Positions 45,826-52,568 of a stretch of DNA of 64,000 nt are shown here, one piece after another. The DNA is taken from positions 186,001 to 250,000 of the forward strand of contig NZ_BLLH01000001.1 of NCBI RefSeq assembly GCF_011170065.1, in the 5' to 3' direction. The notes beneath the pieces were generated by a model that was not told the origin of the DNA, searched no databases, and saw nothing but the letters and a program-made list of their open reading frames with translations. Each line of letters starts with the position of its first letter. Position 1 is the first letter of the stretch. The translations under genes were made by a program, and so were the position numbers. Source of the DNA: Pseudolactococcus insecticola (GTDB taxonomy: Bacteria; Bacillota; Bacilli; Lactobacillales; Streptococcaceae).

Positions 45826-47268
45826 TCAAAAGTTCCAGAAAACGCTGAGTTCATCAGGGTTTACAACAATTTTGTTAATCAATTGTTTTACTAAATCAGC
45901 TTGTTTTTCATAGCTGATTTTTCTTATATCCGAAAGATCAGTGAGCATTTTTATCGCCTCATCTTTTTTCAAAGGCTTTTCGGTATGTTTCGTTTCTTTC
46001 AGTGTTGCTTGAAGATTAGCAAGTTTAAGATCATATTCGTTTTTCTTTTGACTGTAAATACTAATGTCGATGTTATCGTTTAGATATAGGTCAACTATCT
46101 TTTTTAACTTTTCCTCTGTATCTTTTATTTCAGTTTCTGCTCGTGAGACAATCAAGTCATTTTGCGATGGTTCTTCATTTATTTTGAGCTTGTCAAGTTT
46201 CAACTTTTCCAGCGTTGTCAGTATTTCGTCTTCAAGATCAAAGAGGTCATAATTCGGGCTCTCGCAGCGTTCTGGATTTAAGATTCTACCAGTTCTTTTT
46301 TTATAGGAGCCCTGTTTTCCGACACACTGATATTTCTTATTTTTGTAAGTTTTATCTTTTTTGTCCGTTTTCCCATATTGTATGATAGTCAGCCTTTGCC
46401 CGCATTTTCCGCATCTGAGTAAACCAGATAGCATGTATTTCGACTGAAATGGCCGTGTTGAGTTCGTTTTTTTATAGGCTTCATCCTGTCTGATTTTAAT
46501 CTGTCTTTGAACTTCGTCAAAATCGTCGCTTGAAATAATAGGCTGATGAAGTCCTTTGAAATATTCATCATGATATTTGATGAATCCAGCGTATGTCTTT
46601 GTCCTGATTATTGTGTATATTGTTGATAATCTCCAAGGCCTGACTTTACCGACGAATCCGCCGTCATTCAGTCTAATCAGTATCTTTGCCAGTGATAACC
46701 CGTCCAGATACATATCAAATATTTCTTTGACAATCGGGCCTGTGACTGGATTTATCCGCAATATTCCATCGTCATAATCATAGCCAAACGGCGTGCGAGA
46801 CGGGCCAGCACATTTGCCAGCTTTTGCTCGGGCATAAGCACCCATTGCCATACGATCACGAATATTTGCTCGCTCAAACTCAGCAAAACTTGCGAACATA
46901 TTGAAGTTTAGTTCGCCAGATGCCGTCGATAAGTCAATGTTTTCGCTCATTGAAACGAATGAAATATCATTTGATTTAAAAACATCCTTGATGAGATACA
47001 GTGCATTTTGAAGATTTCGGGAAAGCCTGTCTAATTTATAGACAATCACAGCTTCAAATCTATGCTTTTTAGCGTCAGAAATGAGTTGCTGCATGTTTGG
47101 CCTGTCAAGTTTTGCGCCAGAAAAACCAGCGTCCACATATTCGTGATATATCGTGTAGTCGTGGATTTCGCAGTATTTTTTCAGCTTGTCAATCTGTTCG
47201 CCGATGGAGTAGCCGTGCTCAGCCTGCTCCATTGTCGAAACTCTGCAATAAATCGCTACTTTTTTCAT
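45826..47268 (-). CDS. int: Large serine integrase (TP901-1 type)
   Basis: Catalyses site-specific integration and, with a partner factor, excision. The 480-residue protein starts with the resolvase domain (AIYCRVSTMEQ, nucleophile Ser11; YKLDRLSRNLQ), followed by the recombinase domain (AKAGKCAGPSRTPFGYDYD...), a zinc ribbon (LLRCGKCGQRL and a later cysteine pair) and a C-terminal coiled coil. Length and sequence resemble TP901-1 integrase. AGGAGA lies upstream of the ATG. Its stop is within 30 bases of the cas9-phage junction, so it is next to attL. Confidence 0.95.
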   Translation of the reverse strand: MKKVAIYCRVSTMEQAEHGYSIGEQIDKLKKYCEIHDYTIYHEYVDAGFSGAKLDRPNMQQLISDAKKHRFEAVIVYKLDRLSRNLQNALYLIKDVFKSNDISFVSMSENIDLSTASGELNFNMFASFAEFERANIRDRMAMGAYARAKAGKCAGPSRTPFGYDYDDGILRINPVTGPIVKEIFDMYLDGLSLAKILIRLNDGGFVGKVRPWRLSTIYTIIRTKTYAGFIKYHDEYFKGLHQPIISSDDFDEVQRQIKIRQDEAYKKTNSTRPFQSKYMLSGLLRCGKCGQRLTIIQYGKTDKKDKTYKNKKYQCVGKQGSYKKRTGRILNPERCESPNYDLFDLEDEILTTLEKLKLDKLKINEEPSQNDLIVSRAETEIKDTEEKLKKIVDLYLNDNIDISIYSQKKNEYDLKLANLQATLKETKHTEKPLKKDEAIKMLTDLSDIRKISYEKQADLVKQLINKIVVNPDELSVFWNF

Positions 47269-47304
47269 GTTTTAGATCTCCTTTTGTGATAAAATAGTAT
47301 AGTA

Positions 47305-47380
47305 AAAACACTAGCGATAGTGTATTACGTGGATAGCGTTGCTCAGACACTTTGGCGAGGGAATGAGTAACGCTTTTTTT
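47305..47380. other. Structured region upstream of int: two hairpins with terminators on both strands
   Basis: ACACTA-GCGA-TAGTGT (about 47308-47323) is followed by an 11-bp stem AGCGTTGCTCA / TGAGTAACGCT (47335-47345, 47364-47374) with an 18-base loop, then TTTTTTT. Read leftward, the small hairpin is followed by TTTT. The 427 bases between int and the next gene contain this, the hairpin at 47440-47470 and the RNA at 47604-47698; otherwise I see nothing. Confidence 0.6.
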
Positions 47381-47439
47381 GCATTCAAAGTTGTTAAATA
47401 AATGTTTTTTATGTCATAATTTTTTATCCTAAATACCTG

Positions 47440-47470
47440 AAAACCCGAAAACAATCGGTAATCGGGTTTT
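47440..47470. terminator. Hairpin, probably bidirectional terminator
   Basis: AAAACCCGA pairs with TCGGGTTTT (9 bp) around a 13-base loop. Confidence 0.6.
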
Positions 47471-47569
47471 GCTGGTACTGTAACGCACCTTTTGAATAGA
47501 TTACCCTAATTATATGTTTGGATTTTACTTTTGTCAATAAATATTTTATATTTTTATTTTGCATTTCTA

Positions 47570-47597
47570 TTGATTTTTCACGTTGTTATGGTAAAAT
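47570..47597 (+). promoter_or_regulatory. Promoter of a small RNA
   Basis: TTGATT (47570-47575) and TAAAAT (47592-47597), 16 bases apart, with no open reading frame downstream on this strand. Confidence 0.45.
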
Positions 47598-47603
47598 AAA
47601 GTC

Positions 47604-47698
47604 ATAAAGATAACTTGTGAAGGATTATCGCTGGGTCCCATAATGGGGTAGGCACTTCGGTGCTGAGCATTCCTATGTGCCTGGGGTTATTTTTTTTA
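47604..47698 (+). ncRNA. Candidate small structured RNA (about 95 nt) near the integrase
   Basis: Between the promoter and a T8 run lies a sequence with competing hairpins: CCC-ATAAT-GGG, GCAC-TTCG-GTGC (a stable cUUCGg loop) and the longer AGGCAC ... GTGCCT stem directly before GGGG-TTA-T8, which acts as terminator. No start codon with SD lies inside. It is convergent with the 101-residue gene. A motif called Lacto-int RNA has been described near integrases of Lactobacillales phages; whether this is one I could not test. Confidence 0.45.
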
Positions 47699-48001
47699 TT
47701 TCGATTTTTTCAAGCTTTCAACAAAATTGTTGGGAGCTTTTTCTATTTCAGACACGATAAAATCAATAAATTGTTGAGAGTAAGTAAAATGATGTTGTTT
47801 TCCAATAACGTGCTCATAAGCATACTTTTCATTAAATTTAATATGATAGAAATCAATAACAAGACTCAAAACGTATGTATTGAACCCTTTTTCATAACCT
47901 AATTTAATTTGTCTTTTCTTCAATCGCTCTTGAACGGAAATAACTACACTTTCATAAGAATATTTATGCGTATCAACAAGCTTTTCGTTTAAATTTTCCA
48001 T
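47696..48001 (-). CDS. Uncharacterised 101-residue prophage protein
   Basis: I do not recognise it. It is basic and Tyr/Phe-rich, without membrane segment or signal peptide, and looks alpha-helical. GAAAGG precedes the ATG. It begins 17 bases after the repressor gene on the same strand, so it would be expressed in the lysogen together with CI. That position in P335-type phages often holds superinfection-exclusion or host-modifying genes, but nothing in the sequence proves this. Confidence 0.7.
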   Translation of the reverse strand: MENLNEKLVDTHKYSYESVVISVQERLKKRQIKLGYEKGFNTYVLSLVIDFYHIKFNEKYAYEHVIGKQHHFTYSQQFIDFIVSEIEKAPNNFVESLKKSK

Positions 48002-48018
48002 AGTTTTCCTTTCTATTT

Positions 48019-48747
48019 TTAACGGAATCCGCCATACCGCCCAACAACCTTACCAATAATCCTGAAATCACGATCTGGCGTGATGGCAATATCATCATAC
48101 TTGGCGTTCAGACTGTGCAGGGAGCCGCTCATACCGTCTAGTCGCAGCTCTTTCACATAGGCGCCACCATCAAGCTCAAACACGCCTATATCGCCGTCAG
48201 AGAGCTCGTATGTCTGCTCTACAAAGATGTAGTCGCCGTCATGATAGTCAGGCTCCATTGAGTCGCCATAGACAGGCACGACAAAGTCGGCGTCATAGCT
48301 GACAGGCAAGCTGACAGTTTCCCTGTGCGTCTCGCCTAGATACTGGCCTGTGCCCGCAGACACCGCTTGGTCGTAGTAGGTGTAATCATAGCTGGGTGCG
48401 TCCTCGTGTATGCTGGTGTCTTGTTCTGACGATTGTTCGGATAGTTCTTTTTTGGCGAATGTCAGCACTTTTTCTTGGCGGGGTTCGTGAAGTTTTGATG
48501 AAGTTGCGGAAATTTGTGCAATGATAGAATCAGAAGTAGCAGTTACATCGTACATAATTTCTTCCGCAGGAATGCCGAAAATTTGTTCTAATTTTACCAT
48601 TTCAAACATTTTTGGCGAACGTTCACCTTTTTCCCAACGAGAAATAGTTGATTTTGTTCGTCCAATTTTATTGGCTAATTCTTCCATTGTTAGCCCTTTT
48701 TCTTTACGCAGCTGTTTTAGTTTTGTCGCAAATATTATATTACTCAT
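48019..48747 (-). CDS. CI-like phage repressor with S24 peptidase domain
   Basis: Maintains lysogeny and is inactivated by RecA-stimulated self-cleavage. The 242-residue protein has an N-terminal XRE helix-turn-helix (residues 6-60: LRKEKGLTMEELANKIGRTKSTISRWEKG in two halves) and a C-terminal LexA-type S24 domain with the Ser nucleophile in GDSMEP and the Lys in YVKELRL. A likely cleavage site Ala-Gly is in AVSAGTGQYL. It is transcribed leftward from the shared control region. Confidence 0.93.
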   Translation of the reverse strand: MSNIIFATKLKQLRKEKGLTMEELANKIGRTKSTISRWEKGERSPKMFEMVKLEQIFGIPAEEIMYDVTATSDSIIAQISATSSKLHEPRQEKVLTFAKKELSEQSSEQDTSIHEDAPSYDYTYYDQAVSAGTGQYLGETHRETVSLPVSYDADFVVPVYGDSMEPDYHDGDYIFVEQTYELSDGDIGVFELDGGAYVKELRLDGMSGSLHSLNAKYDDIAITPDRDFRIIGKVVGRYGGFR

Positions 48748-48885
48748 TTTGTCTCCTTAAAATCATTATAACGCTAAAGTTGCAAAAAGTAAATAAAAAA
48801 AGTTGTAAAAAGTAAACTTTTAGTGTTGACAAGTTACAACAAACATGATATAATAGATTTATCAAGTAAGGAAAGGAAGCTTGAA
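48748..48885. promoter_or_regulatory. Genetic switch: divergent promoters with repeated operators
   Basis: Two direct copies of AAAGTTG(C/T)AAAAAGTAAA lie at 48776-48793 and 48799-48816. A near-perfect rightward promoter follows: TTGACA 48826-48831, 17-base spacer, TATAAT 48849-48854. The element TTGACAAGTTACAAC overlaps its -35 and recurs, with one change, at the second early promoter (49238), so the same repressor probably acts at both. Confidence 0.75.
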
Positions 48886-48984
48886 ATGGACTTCATTCAA
48901 AAAGTCGCTGAGCTTATCATTCAAATACTTACAATCGCCACAATGATTAAAGTATTGAAAAAAGATGATAAGAACAACGACTAA
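48886..48984 (+). CDS. 32-residue hydrophobic peptide, first rightward early gene
   Basis: MDFIQKVAELIIQILTIATM is followed by a basic and then acidic tail (IKVLKKDDKNND). One membrane helix with a charged C-terminus is the layout of Fst-like type I toxins and of holin-like toxins. AGGAAAGG precedes the ATG and the strong early promoter lies just upstream. A strong hairpin follows at 48992-49021. Toxin function is only an analogy. Confidence 0.6.
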   Translation: MDFIQKVAELIIQILTIATMIKVLKKDDKNND

Positions 48985-48991
48985 CAATTAG

Positions 48992-49021
48992 CCAAAGCAG
49001 GGCATAAGCCCTAGGCTTTGG
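48992..49021 (+). other. Strong hairpin after the small hydrophobic gene
   Basis: CCAAAGC-AGGGC-ATAA-GCCCT-A-GGCTTTGG forms 12 bp with one bulge; no T-run, so it may be an attenuator or mRNA stabiliser rather than a terminator. Confidence 0.6.
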
Positions 49022-49044
49022 TGTACGTCCATTTTAACATAGAG

Positions 49045-49206
49045 ATGAAAAAAAACAAAATTCAATTGGCATTTTTAATTGCAGTGCTGGTAGCTCAGAT
49101 TATTGCGCTTATTGCGGGATTTTTGATTGATTATCCGGAAATTATTGACTCAATCATTCAAATTCTCGTTCTGGTATCTGCGCTATGGGTAATCAGTAGT
49201 AAATAA
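49045..49206 (+). CDS. 53-residue membrane protein, unknown
   Basis: After MKKNKIQ come two hydrophobic segments (about residues 8-28 and 33-50) separated by DYPE. No SD of note, and an earlier TTG at 49018 would lie in the preceding hairpin; ATG 49045 is therefore preferred but not certain. A small early phage membrane protein whose role cannot be assigned. Confidence 0.5.
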   Translation: MKKNKIQLAFLIAVLVAQIIALIAGFLIDYPEIIDSIIQILVLVSALWVISSK

Positions 49207-49237
49207 TTCAGTTCGCTGTTTTATTTACTTTAAAAGT

Positions 49238-49266
49238 TGACAAATTACAACTAACGTGCTGTAATT
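49238..49266 (+). promoter_or_regulatory. Second early promoter with operator-like overlap
   Basis: TTGACA (49238-49243), 17-base spacer, TGTAAT (49261-49266). The stretch TTGACAAATTACAAC matches the operator-like element at the first early promoter. Confidence 0.6.
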
Positions 49267-49281
49267 TAGAGAGGAGGAAAT

Positions 49282-49521
49282 ATGAAGACAAATAAAGAAT
49301 TTGATGATTTACTAGAAACTTCTGGTATGAAACTATCTGTTATCGCTAAAAGAATTGGAGTGGAGCCAAATAGCTTATATCGCTGGCGACAACGTCCTGA
49401 GATTCTCAATAGCGAAACCATCATGAAAATCAGTGCAGCGACAGGTATTGACGAGAAAACAATCTCAAGCCTGTCGCTAAACATTGCGAGAAAAGTTTAC
49501 AAGCTGCAACACGCAAGCTAG
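49282..49521 (+). CDS. Cro-like XRE-family DNA-binding protein
   Basis: A 79-residue protein with a helix-turn-helix over residues 15-45 (MKLSVIAKRIGVEPNSLYRWRQ). GAGGAGGAAAT precedes the ATG. Small size and location right of the switch fit an anti-repressor/Cro or early regulator. It is driven by the promoter at 49238. Confidence 0.75.
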   Translation: MKTNKEFDDLLETSGMKLSVIAKRIGVEPNSLYRWRQRPEILNSETIMKISAATGIDEKTISSLSLNIARKVYKLQHAS

Positions 49522-49533
49522 AAAGGTGTAGGC

Positions 49534-49674
49534 ATGGATGAAGTTAATCTTAAAGTTAATATCAAAAATCTTGATGGATTAAAAAAACTGCTCACAAGAG
49601 TAGAAGAACTCAGTGAACAGCTTAAAAATGCAGTTGATGAATTGGAAAAAATTGAATTAGAAGTCGAAATCTAA
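49534..49674 (+). CDS. 46-residue coiled-coil early protein
   Basis: The frame from ATG 49534 (GAAAGGTGTAGGC upstream) encodes MDEVNLKVNIKNLDGLKKLL and then a heptad-like, acidic stretch ending in ELEVEI. It has the look of small early phage proteins; no function recognised. Its last 18 bases overlap the end of the leftward zinc-ribbon gene. Confidence 0.6.
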   Translation: MDEVNLKVNIKNLDGLKKLLTRVEELSEQLKNAVDELEKIELEVEI

Positions 49675-49839
49675 AGTTAAATCAATTTCTTCCGAACAAT
49701 TTGAACAATAGCTTTTGCCAGTTGGAACTTTGACTTTATGTTTGCAATGAGGACATTCAACATCGTATAGTCGTTCATTAAGCTCATTTTTGGCTTTATT
49801 AGTTACTTGTTTCATAATATCATCAGTAAATTTACTCAA
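49657..49839 (-). CDS. Leftward 60-residue zinc-ribbon protein inside the early region
   Basis: Starts with TTG 8 bases after GGAGG on the minus strand. The C-terminal half has a CPHC ... CSNC zinc ribbon followed by an acidic tail (EEIDLTLDFDF). A leftward -10 (TATAAT) lies about 30 bases upstream. It is transcribed against all its neighbours and so may be expressed in the lysogen. Function unknown; nucleic acid binding is plausible. Confidence 0.6.
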   Translation of the reverse strand: MSKFTDDIMKQVTNKAKNELNERLYDVECPHCKHKVKVPTGKSYCSNCSEEIDLTLDFDF

Positions 49840-49909
49840 AATGCTTGCCTCCTTTCGTTGTGATAGGACTATTATATCAAATGAACACACAAGCTAGAAA
49901 GGACACTAA

Positions 49910-50098
49910 TTGGCATATAAAGTAACTCACATACTAGCTGACGGAACAGTCGTAGATGATATGACTAATCATGTCATACCACACACTGACGCTACTAGAG
50001 GATTCTACAAGCTAGTGAGCTCGATTAGAAATGAGCAACAGAAAAAGCAACAGACACATACTTTGGCGAGTTCGTCTGTTGCTTCAAAATTGGTATAG
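49910..50098 (+). CDS. Conserved small phage protein (resembles BOW99_gp33 family)
   Basis: A 62-residue TTG-started protein (GAAAGGACACTAA upstream) beginning AYKVTHILADGTVVDD and ending in a Gln/Ser-rich tail. From memory the N-terminal pattern resembles the BOW99_gp33-like proteins of streptococcal and lactococcal phages, of unknown role. Its 3' end encodes the hairpin at 50045-50084. Confidence 0.6.
   Translation: MAYKVTHILADGTVVDDMTNHVIPHTDATRGFYKLVSSIRNEQQKKQQTHTLASSSVASKLV
50045..50084 (+). other. Hairpin with 11-bp perfect stem and 18-base loop containing ACTTTGGCGAG
   Basis: AAGCAACAGAC pairs with GTCTGTTGCTT. The loop shares ACTTTGGCGAG with the hairpin at 47335-47374, although the stems differ. 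No T-run follows. Confidence 0.6.
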
Positions 50099-50138
50099 TC
50101 GTAAAAAAACTATACTCTATTATAACACAGAAGGAAAA

Positions 50139-50474
50139 ATGATGAAAGAATACATTATCACAAAAACAGATTTAGAGTGGCAAAACTGGCAGCTAAAAAC
50201 TGAAAACGAACGGCTCAAGGCTGAAAACAGCCGACTCAACTCAGAGAACGTCTGGGCACGCAAAAACGTCGATGTCGTGATTGACGTCAACAACAAGCTC
50301 AAGACCGAGATTGAATCGCTGAAAAAACAGCTAAACGGCGAGAATGTCCCGCTAGCGATCTATCCGAACGTCTTTACCAAGTCGAAAGCTTGGAAAGCAG
50401 ATACTAGTCATGATGATGATCGCATGACGTATGATGAAGCAGCAGCTTACTTAGAAATGGAGCTAGACGCATGA
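50139..50474 (+). CDS. 111-residue coiled-coil phage protein
   Basis: Begins MMKEYIITK; residues 15-70 form a leucine-zipper-like coiled coil with near-repeats (ENERLKAENSRLNSENVW). The C-terminal part is polar and ends in an acidic helix. AAGGAAAA precedes ATG 50139; a longer frame starting at 50031 would overlap the preceding gene. ATGA overlap with the next gene. Function unknown. Confidence 0.65.
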   Translation: MMKEYIITKTDLEWQNWQLKTENERLKAENSRLNSENVWARKNVDVVIDVNNKLKTEIESLKKQLNGENVPLAIYPNVFTKSKAWKADTSHDDDRMTYDEAAAYLEMELDA

Positions 50475-50722
50475 ATGAAGAAGCATATCAACGTGAGATG
50501 AGCGAGATTGAAGATTTCGAGAAAGAAGATGAAAAGAAACGTGACTATATTGATGAACATCACCGTGATACAGTGAACGCGATTAAAGAAGAAATAAAAA
50601 GCCTGATTTTCATTAACTATTTTGATGAAGCTCGTGAAAAGATTGACGATTTAGGAGCTTTCTTAAATTCTGCTAGCTACGACTACGACGAAGCAATAGA
50701 GATTATCAAAAAATATCAATGA
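50471..50722 (+). CDS. 83-residue acidic helical phage protein
   Basis: Highly charged N-terminus (EEDxEKKRDYIDEHHRDT) followed by a helical core with the spacing HxxTxxxxK...YFDEAxxKIDDL...DYDEAIEII. The same spacing is seen in the protein at 54257-54526, so the two appear to be distant paralogues. Four-base overlap with the previous gene. Function unknown. Confidence 0.65.
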   Translation: MNEEAYQREMSEIEDFEKEDEKKRDYIDEHHRDTVNAIKEEIKSLIFINYFDEAREKIDDLGAFLNSASYDYDEAIEIIKKYQ

Positions 50723-50732
50723 GGTGGAAAAA

Positions 50733-51500
50733 ATGACAAATCAAGTAGCAAACACAAACCAGACACAATCTGGCGCAGTATCTTTTGAAGTAAATGGCGA
50801 AACAATCAAATTAAGCCCACAAATTGTGCGCCAATATGTCGCCAAAAATCAGAACGTGACAGATGATGAAGTCATGTATTTCATGGCTTTGGCTAAAGCT
50901 CAAAAGTTAAACCCATTCACAAATGATGTGTACCTCGTCAAGTACAATAATGCGCCAGCGCAAACAATTGTGAGTAAAAAAGCTTTCATGGAAAAAGCTG
51001 AGGCTAACGAACATTACAAGGGCTTTGAGGCTGGTATCGTTGTCATGCGTGATGGTCAGTTAGTCGAGCAAAAAGGATCGCTCAGTTTGCCGACTGACGA
51101 GCTGATTGGTGGTTGGGCTAGGATTTACAGAGATGATCGAGATGTGCCAGTTGAGAGCGTGGTATCGCTCAAAGAGTACAGCAAGGGTCAAAGTACATGG
51201 AAAACAATGCCAGCGACTATGATTCGCAAGGTGGCACTTGTAAATGCCATTCGTGAGGCTTTTCCTAGTCTTGGAAATCTCTATGATAAAGATGAGCTGC
51301 CAGAACAAAGAAAAGAAGTAAATGGCGTATTTGAGCCAACTCCTGATGAAATCAATAACTTCGACAAGCAGGCTTATGTTGAGCAAAGAAAAGCTGATTT
51401 TGAAAAGAAAAGAGCTGAATTATCACAGCCCAAAGCTGACGCTGAAACAGGAGAAATCCTTGAACCAGTTGCAGAGATGACAGGAGGACTTGAATTTTGA
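50733..51500 (+). CDS. recT: RecT/Bet-type single-strand annealing protein
   Basis: Anneals complementary single strands in phage recombination and replication. The 255-residue protein carries the family core VTDDEVMYFMALAKAQKLNPF, DVYLVKYNNAPAQTIVSKKAFM and PATMIRKVALVNAIREAFP. ATG 50733 is chosen because GAGGTGG lies just upstream; a GTG at 50724 would include it. It overlaps the DUF1351 gene by 4 bases. There is no separate RecE-type exonuclease beside it. Confidence 0.9.
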   Translation: MTNQVANTNQTQSGAVSFEVNGETIKLSPQIVRQYVAKNQNVTDDEVMYFMALAKAQKLNPFTNDVYLVKYNNAPAQTIVSKKAFMEKAEANEHYKGFEAGIVVMRDGQLVEQKGSLSLPTDELIGGWARIYRDDRDVPVESVVSLKEYSKGQSTWKTMPATMIRKVALVNAIREAFPSLGNLYDKDELPEQRKEVNGVFEPTPDEINNFDKQAYVEQRKADFEKKRAELSQPKADAETGEILEPVAEMTGGLEF

Positions 51501-52405
51501 TTACAGATTTAAATGTCACATTAACGCCTGCGATCATCAGCATTGGCGATCGTGATAAGTTTGAAAAAACAATCAACGAAATCGTAAGCAACTATAAGGG
51601 ATATACGCCTTCGATAGATAATCTAAAGGCAGACAAAGCGACACGAGCGACTATAAACAAACTGATCAAATCAATAGATGATCGCAGAAAAGATATAAAA
51701 AAAGACTACGAGCAGCCACTTGACGAGTTTCAGGACTGGCTAAAAAAAGCAGTAGAATCACTTGTCAATGTCAAGCTGACGATTGACGTTGGTATCAAAG
51801 AAATAGAGGCAAACGAACGTGCCCTGCGTGCAGATAGTGCACGAGTTGTTTTAGAAAATATGGCTATTGATGCGGGATTCCAAAAAGATAGCCTAGCCGT
51901 CAAAGATGAGATGCTTGTCAAAGCGAACTTCACAGACGACTACAAGCCGAAGAAGTCACTAATAGATGAGCTTGACTATATGGTTCAAAATGCTGTTGAG
52001 GCACGCAATGCGCGTGATAAAAATTTATCAAGTATCGCAACGATGGCGGAAATGAATGGTCTCTCAACAGAACCATACGTTAGAGCGCTAAATAGCGGAT
52101 CTGATATCGCCGAAATCTTGCAAGCAATGAACGCAGACGCTCATGCGCAAAAAGAGCGAGAAGAACGATTAGCGCAGCAACAAAAAGAGTTTGAGACAAA
52201 GAAACTAGAAGAAAGTTTCAACCCTGCTGAGAAAGCCACAGAATCGCCTGTAAGGCCTGTTGCTGAAAAGGTGGTAAATAATCCATATCCTGCTATGCTG
52301 AGTATCACAGTAGATATTGAGAGCTTTGAGCGTAAAGAACAGTTTAAACAATGGATGACAGAAAATAACTACACTTGGCAAGTCAAAGATTTCAAGAGTA
52401 AGTAA
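51497..52405 (+). CDS. DUF1351 phage protein
   Basis: A 302-residue TTG-started protein (AGGAGGAC upstream) of the DUF1351 family: ITPSIDNLKADKATRATINKL-type N-terminal block, an extended central coiled coil and a C-terminal domain (MLSITVDIESFERKEQFKQWM). It regularly accompanies RecT in lactococcal and streptococcal phages and probably cooperates with it; the activity is not established. Co-transcribed and coupled (TTGA overlap). Confidence 0.85.
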   Translation: MITDLNVTLTPAIISIGDRDKFEKTINEIVSNYKGYTPSIDNLKADKATRATINKLIKSIDDRRKDIKKDYEQPLDEFQDWLKKAVESLVNVKLTIDVGIKEIEANERALRADSARVVLENMAIDAGFQKDSLAVKDEMLVKANFTDDYKPKKSLIDELDYMVQNAVEARNARDKNLSSIATMAEMNGLSTEPYVRALNSGSDIAEILQAMNADAHAQKEREERLAQQQKEFETKKLEESFNPAEKATESPVRPVAEKVVNNPYPAMLSITVDIESFERKEQFKQWMTENNYTWQVKDFKSK

Positions 52406-52568
52406 ATGAACGAGCTGGGCAATCTCGTTAAACTGCTATCGGAAACTAGGCGAATATGTCGAGTGTTTCTACTTAGTCTAATACGCAGTTCAACTCACAA
52501 ATATGAACGCCGACGGGGGAAGTGCCCGATATAGGTATTTAAAAAGAAAAATAGAAAGGATAAATTAA
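52406..52568 (+). ncRNA. Candidate structured RNA / leader before the replisome organiser gene
   Basis: 163 bases without an ORF, unusual in this tightly packed module. Visible pairings: AACGAG / CTCGTT local hairpin; GTTAAACTGC with GCAGTTCAAC (one mismatch) over about 60 bases; GAAAC / GTTTC with an inner CGA / TCG; CGGG / CCCG; and GGGCA with TGCCC, which would cross the others as a pseudoknot. It could be a translation regulator of the replication gene or an origin-associated element. Confidence 0.45.
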
